A stretch of DNA of 34,789 bases from contig CABUMZ010000001.1 in assembly GCA_902492825.1 (NCBI GenBank), positions 1 through 34,789 of the forward strand. The letters run 5' to 3'. Origin of the DNA: an uncultured Collinsella sp. GTDB taxonomy: Bacteria > Actinomycetota > Coriobacteriia > Coriobacteriales > Coriobacteriaceae. This document shows, piece after piece, positions 31,467 to 34,789 of this stretch. Positions within the stretch are counted from its first letter, which is position 1; the number at the start of each line of letters is the position of its first letter. Both the position numbers and the translations under genes were made by a program. Under the pieces are notes generated by a model that had not been told where the DNA came from, did not search any database, and worked only from the letters and a program-made list of their open reading frames with translations.

Positions 31467-32543
31467 CTAGAACTGATTCAAGAAGCGCATATCACCCGTC
31501 ATGAGAGTTCTGAGGTCGGGCAGGTCGTAGCGCAGTGCCGCGACGCGCTCGGCGCCAATACCAAAGGCGAAGCCGGTGTACTTCTCGGGGTCGATGCCAC
31601 AGTTGATCAGGACGTTGGGGTCGACCATGCCGCAGCCCAGAATCTCGATCCAGCCGCTGTGCTTGCAGAAGTTGCAGCCCTTGCCGCCGCACACGTGGCA
31701 GCTCACGTCCACCTCGCAGGAAGGCTCGGTGAAGGGGAAGAAGTGCGGGCGATAGCGCGTCTTGCGATCCTCGCCAAACATGCACTTAACAAAGTAGTCG
31801 AGCGTGCCCTTAAGATCGCCAAAGGTGATACCCTCGTCGACGACCAGGCCCTCGATCTGGTTGAACTGCGGCAGGTGGCAGGCGTCGGCCGTGTCGGGAC
31901 GGTAGACGGTGCCCGGGCAGATCATGTAGATGGGCGGCTTTTGCGACTCCATGGTGTGGATCTGCACGCCCGAGGTCTGGGTGCGCAGCAGCACGTCGGA
32001 CTCGCCGTGAGCGTGAGCCTCGGGATGCGCGACGCTGCCGGGGTTGTTGTCAACCACATAGAACGTGTCGCGAGCCGAGCGGCTCGGGTGATCCATGGGC
32101 GCGTTGAGCGCGGTGAAGTTGTAGTAGGAGGTATCGACCATGGGGCCGGACTCGACGGTGTAGCCGATGCCGCAGAAGATATCCTCGGCCTCCTCGATGA
32201 TCTGCTTGATCAGGTGCTGGTGACCGATCTGCGGACGGATGCCCGGCAGCGTGATGTCGACGGCCTCGTGCTCGAGTGCGTGCTTGAGGGCGGCGGCCTT
32301 CATCTCGGTGGTGCGCTCGTCGAGCATGCCCTCGATCAGCTGGCGCATCTCGTTGGCGCGTTTGCCCATCACGGGACGATCCTCGGGGGCGAGCTTGCCC
32401 ATCATGCGCATCAGGCCGGTGATACGGCCCTTGCGACCGAGCAGCTCAACGCGCGCAGCCTCGAGCTTGGCGGCGTCGTCGGCGCTAGTGACGAGCTCCT
32501 TGGCCTCTTCCTCGAGTTTGACCAGATCATCAATCAGACTCAT
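31467..32543 (-). CDS. pheS: Phenylalanyl-tRNA synthetase alpha subunit
   Basis: 358 residues from ATG 32543 (MSLIDDLVKLEEEAKEL); a longer in-frame reading would run into the T-box terminator and is rejected. The N-terminal coiled coil (about 1-85) binds tRNA-Phe. The class II catalytic core follows: motif 2 region with HTMESQKPPIYMICPGTVYRPDTADACHLPQFNQIEG and motif 3 in GFAFGIGAERVAALRYDLPDLR. A CHVCGGKGCNFCKHSGW insert shows four cysteines in CxxC-like spacing, seen in some PheS. It is controlled by the T-box upstream. SD AAGGGAAG precedes the ATG. Confidence 0.97.
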   Translation of the reverse strand: MSLIDDLVKLEEEAKELVTSADDAAKLEAARVELLGRKGRITGLMRMMGKLAPEDRPVMGKRANEMRQLIEGMLDERTTEMKAAALKHALEHEAVDITLPGIRPQIGHQHLIKQIIEEAEDIFCGIGYTVESGPMVDTSYYNFTALNAPMDHPSRSARDTFYVVDNNPGSVAHPEAHAHGESDVLLRTQTSGVQIHTMESQKPPIYMICPGTVYRPDTADACHLPQFNQIEGLVVDEGITFGDLKGTLDYFVKCMFGEDRKTRYRPHFFPFTEPSCEVDVSCHVCGGKGCNFCKHSGWIEILGCGMVDPNVLINCGIDPEKYTGFAFGIGAERVAALRYDLPDLRTLMTGDMRFLNQF

Positions 32544-32628
32544 GTCTTCCCTTTCGTCTCTCGCGCTCCCCACTCGCCGGGACGACTGCCGCCGCCTGGC
32601 GTTGCGAAAACGCGGCCCGGTTCGGTAA

Positions 32629-32910
32629 CAAAAAACCGTCCTCGGGCATGTGCATTGCCCAAGGACGGTTGAATTCCGCGGTACCACCTTGTTTGACCCG
32701 GCGGATGTCTGGCCCGCCGCGCCCACTCTTTGCCCCTTGTCGCGAGGCTCACGGCTTCCCTACTGGGGCTTCGCCGCCGCTGGCCGCGCGCCCGTTGAGG
32801 TTGCTGCTCGGGAGTGAACGCTTAGCCCTTGTCACCGCAGGAAGCCTTGCAGCCCATGACCTTCCCTCTCTTGCCGGCGACGCGGCGGGCAAAACCCTCT
32901 CCGTCAACGC
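32629..32910 (-). ncRNA. T-box riboswitch of pheST
   Basis: The minus strand carries the T-box core AAGGTGGTACCGCGG (about 32692-32678) followed by a terminator: 12-bp stem between 32636 and 32668 and T-run at 32635-32629. TGGT pairs with the ACCA end of uncharged tRNA; tRNA-Phe in this window has A73, consistent. Upstream, TTC at 32818-32816, followed by A, is the likely specifier codon for Phe. Stem I occupies roughly 32910-32790. Uncharged tRNA-Phe should stabilise the antiterminator and allow pheST transcription. The 5' limit is approximate. Confidence 0.92.
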
Positions 32911-32915
32911 ATTGG

Positions 32916-32944
32916 GCTATAGGATAACACATTCTGCGTGTGCA
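32916..32944 (-). promoter_or_regulatory. Candidate promoter of pheST
   Basis: TGCACA (32944-32939) and TATAGC (32921-32916) with a 17-nt spacer, each 4 of 6 to consensus, placed just before the T-box stem I. The divergent M32 peptidase promoter must lie in 32920-33030 but no clear boxes were found. Confidence 0.35.
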
Positions 32945-33047
32945 TCGCCGCGTTCCGTTTTGTTCGCGCTGGGTACAAGGCAAGTAGCTGTGCAAACTGG
33001 CCGCGTCGCCGCATGCGACGGGCGACCTGCGAGATTAAGGATACGGT

Positions 33048-34622
33048 ATGGGAAAGAACAAGGATAAGATGGTCAAGCCCGCAGCGGACAAGACGCCCAA
33101 AGGCATGAAGGTCGATAAGGCCGTCAAGAAGCTCCGCAAGCTCGAGGGCAAGCTGTGGACCCGCGAGTACCTGCTCAAGATTGCCGAGTTTGACGGCGCG
33201 ACCATTGCCCCCGCCAACGGCGCCGCAGCGCGCACCGATGCCATGGGCACCCTTGCCGGCGAACATCACAAACTCCTGACCAGCAAAAAGTCCGTTGAGC
33301 TCGTGCGCTCTCTCGCACGCGAGACCGTCGCCGGCGGCAAGATCGACGACCCGCAGCTGCTCGACGAGATTCGCGTACTCGGCCGCGACCAGCGCGAGGC
33401 AAGCGCCATCCCCACCGAGGAGGCCGAGGCCTGGACCAGGCTCACCTGCGAGGCCGATGCCGTGTGGCACAAGGCCAAGACGGCCAATGACTGGGCAAGC
33501 TTTGAGCCCTATGTGGATAGAATCGTCGCCCAGCTCAAGCATCAGGCCGAGCTCATGGACCCCAAGCGCGACCCATACGATGTTTGGCTCGACCAGTACG
33601 AGCGCGGCCTTTCTGCCAAGAGCTTCGACGCGTTTTGTGACGAGGTCAAGGCCACGGTCGTGCCACTCGTGCACGCCATCGGCGAGCGCGGCCAGCAGCC
33701 CGATGCCGACTTTTTGCACGCCCGCGTGCCCGAGGCCGCCCAGCGCGCCATGAGCTTCGACCTGATGAAGCTCGTTGGCCTGAACCTGGACGACACCACG
33801 CTTGCCTTTACCGAGCACCCGTTTAGCGAGGGCTTTGCCGTGGGTGACGCGCGCATCGCGACACACATCTACGAGGACGATTGCATCTCCAACGTCTACA
33901 GCATCATCCACGAGGCGGGGCACACCATGTACGAGCTGGGCGTCAATCCCGCCTATGCGCGCACCTGCCTGGAGGGCGGCACCTCCATGGGCATCCACGA
34001 GAGCCAGAGCCGCTTCTTTGAGAACACCGTGGGCCGCAGCCGTGCCTTTATGGGACCGCTGCTCGAGGTGCTGCGCCGCCACGCACCCGAGGTCTACGGC
34101 GACGTCGACGAGGACACGCTCTACCACGCCGTGAACATCGCGCAGCCTTCGCTGATCCGCACCGAGGCCGACGAGCTCACCTATCCGCTGCACGTTATGG
34201 TGCGCTACGAGATCGAGCGCATGCTGTTTGCCGGCGAGGCCACGGCCAAGGACATCCCCGCGCTTTGGAATCGCTTTATGGATGAGTACCTGGGCATTCC
34301 CGTTCCCGACGACACGCACGGCTGCCTACAGGATACGCACTGGAGCGGCGGCTCGTTTGGCTACTTCCCCACGTATGCGCTGGGCAGTGCCTACGATGCC
34401 ATGTTTGTGCCGGCCATGTGCCGCGACGGTGTCGACCTTAACGGCGCCTGCGCGAGCGGCGACCTGACACCTGTCCGCGCCTGGCTGGGCGAGCACATTT
34501 GGCAGTGGGGCCGCGCCAAGGACGCGCCGGAGCTCATCAAGGGCGCGTGCGGCATGGCGTTCGATGCCCGCTACTACTGCAGCTACCTGCAGGACAAGTT
34601 CACCACGCTGTACCAACTGTAA
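33048..34622 (+). CDS. M32 family (thermostable) carboxypeptidase
   Basis: 524 residues. Zinc metallocarboxypeptidase of family M32 that removes C-terminal residues from peptides in the cytoplasm. The zinc site is His288-Glu289-Ala-Gly-His292 with Glu318 in GIHESQSRFFEN as third ligand. The family features HPFS, DDCISNVYSIIHEAGH and the C-terminal HWSGGSFGYFPTYALGS are intact. The first 30 residues are Lys-rich (MGKNKDKMVKPAADKTPKGM), not a signal peptide. AAGGA is 6 nt before the ATG. It is divergent from pheST and followed by a terminator, so it is a single-gene unit. Confidence 0.96.
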   Translation: MGKNKDKMVKPAADKTPKGMKVDKAVKKLRKLEGKLWTREYLLKIAEFDGATIAPANGAAARTDAMGTLAGEHHKLLTSKKSVELVRSLARETVAGGKIDDPQLLDEIRVLGRDQREASAIPTEEAEAWTRLTCEADAVWHKAKTANDWASFEPYVDRIVAQLKHQAELMDPKRDPYDVWLDQYERGLSAKSFDAFCDEVKATVVPLVHAIGERGQQPDADFLHARVPEAAQRAMSFDLMKLVGLNLDDTTLAFTEHPFSEGFAVGDARIATHIYEDDCISNVYSIIHEAGHTMYELGVNPAYARTCLEGGTSMGIHESQSRFFENTVGRSRAFMGPLLEVLRRHAPEVYGDVDEDTLYHAVNIAQPSLIRTEADELTYPLHVMVRYEIERMLFAGEATAKDIPALWNRFMDEYLGIPVPDDTHGCLQDTHWSGGSFGYFPTYALGSAYDAMFVPAMCRDGVDLNGACASGDLTPVRAWLGEHIWQWGRAKDAPELIKGACGMAFDARYYCSYLQDKFTTLYQL

Positions 34623-34645
34623 AGCTTAGGCGACACGCCAACGCA

Positions 34646-34684
34646 AAGGGGGGCGCCGCAGGATCTATCCCGCGGCGCCCCTTT
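34646..34684 (+). terminator. Terminator of the M32 peptidase gene
   Basis: GGGGCGCCGC / GCGGCGCCCC (34650-34659, 34672-34681) with TTT after it on the + strand, 27 nt past the stop. The T-run is short; an A-run upstream gives some bidirectional potential. Confidence 0.75.
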
Positions 34685-34789
34685 ACACCCAGTCACCAAC
34701 CCGACAGTTAGGGACAGTCCCCAAGTGCCGGCACAGACGATATGAGCAGGACATAAAAACATTGAGAGCCCCTGCTGCATGAAAGACCG
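34685..34789. other. Intergenic end of window
   Basis: No gene seen. It contains TTAGGGACAGTCCCCAAG (34707-34724), a GGGAC-type inverted motif (GGGACAGTCCC), next to the perfect 10-bp palindrome GTGCCGGCAC (34723-34732). This may be one unit of a dispersed short palindromic repeat. Confidence 0.4.

Noticed and set aside
32904..34319. 471-codon minus-strand frame opposite the M32 peptidase
   Set aside because: Antisense shadow; the + strand has the complete HEAGH metallopeptidase.

Overview
The window looks like a chromosomal segment of a high-GC, Gram-positive gut actinobacterium of the class Coriobacteriia, most like Collinsella. This rests on base composition, protein style, a Tad locus without a secretin, an IS1249-like element and a T-box-controlled pheST; no database search was possible. 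Nearly all genes except pyk, the IS1249-like transposase and the M32 peptidase lie on the minus strand, so that strand is the reading direction for most of the window.

Layout on the + coordinate: (1) 1-6080, housekeeping: tRNA-Leu(CAG), tatD-rsmA, metG, rsmI, and a GH5_9-like protein that lacks the usual catalytic acid/base Glu, then tRNA-Phe(GAA). (2) 6142-6732, a small toxin-antitoxin-like pair whose first (toxin) gene is broken by an in-frame TAG while the antitoxin stays intact. (3) 6752-16342, one tightly overlapping operon for a type IVc (Tad/Flp) pilus: cpaB, cpaE/tadZ, tadA, tadB, tadC, flp, a membrane protein of unknown role, three TadE-type pseudopilins, a large TadG-like protein and a Cys-rich DUF192 protein. 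The prepilin peptidase is not here. (4) 16595-17779, rsgA. (5) 17829-18545, an IS200/IS605-family element with intact tnpA and an unusually structured 3' part. (6) 18787-21468, a P-type cation ATPase preceded by a leader that can form two hairpins with perfectly complementary 7-nt loops, the second pairing with the ribosome binding site. (7) 21911-23371, pyk with a strong terminator. (8) 23521-24874, an IS1249-like element with perfect 24-bp inverted ends and an 8-bp target duplication; its transposase is broken by a TAG. (9) 24938-28583, a zinc-dependent phospholipase C-like protein and a three-gene ECF metal transporter (MQO type) behind a NikR-like operator, so nickel is the likely substrate. 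(10) 28829-32944, pheS-pheT behind a T-box leader with a UUC specifier. (11) 33048-34622, an M32 carboxypeptidase.

The best candidate for an undescribed element is the structured leader of the P-type ATPase (about 21479-21577): promoter, kissing-loop hairpins and ribosome-binding-site occlusion fit together as a small riboswitch-like device. Second-tier observations are the structured RNA-like region beside the IS200 tnpA, large imperfect palindromes at 18688-18775 and 31366-31458, the repeat cluster upstream of the Tad operon, and the GH5 pseudo-active site.
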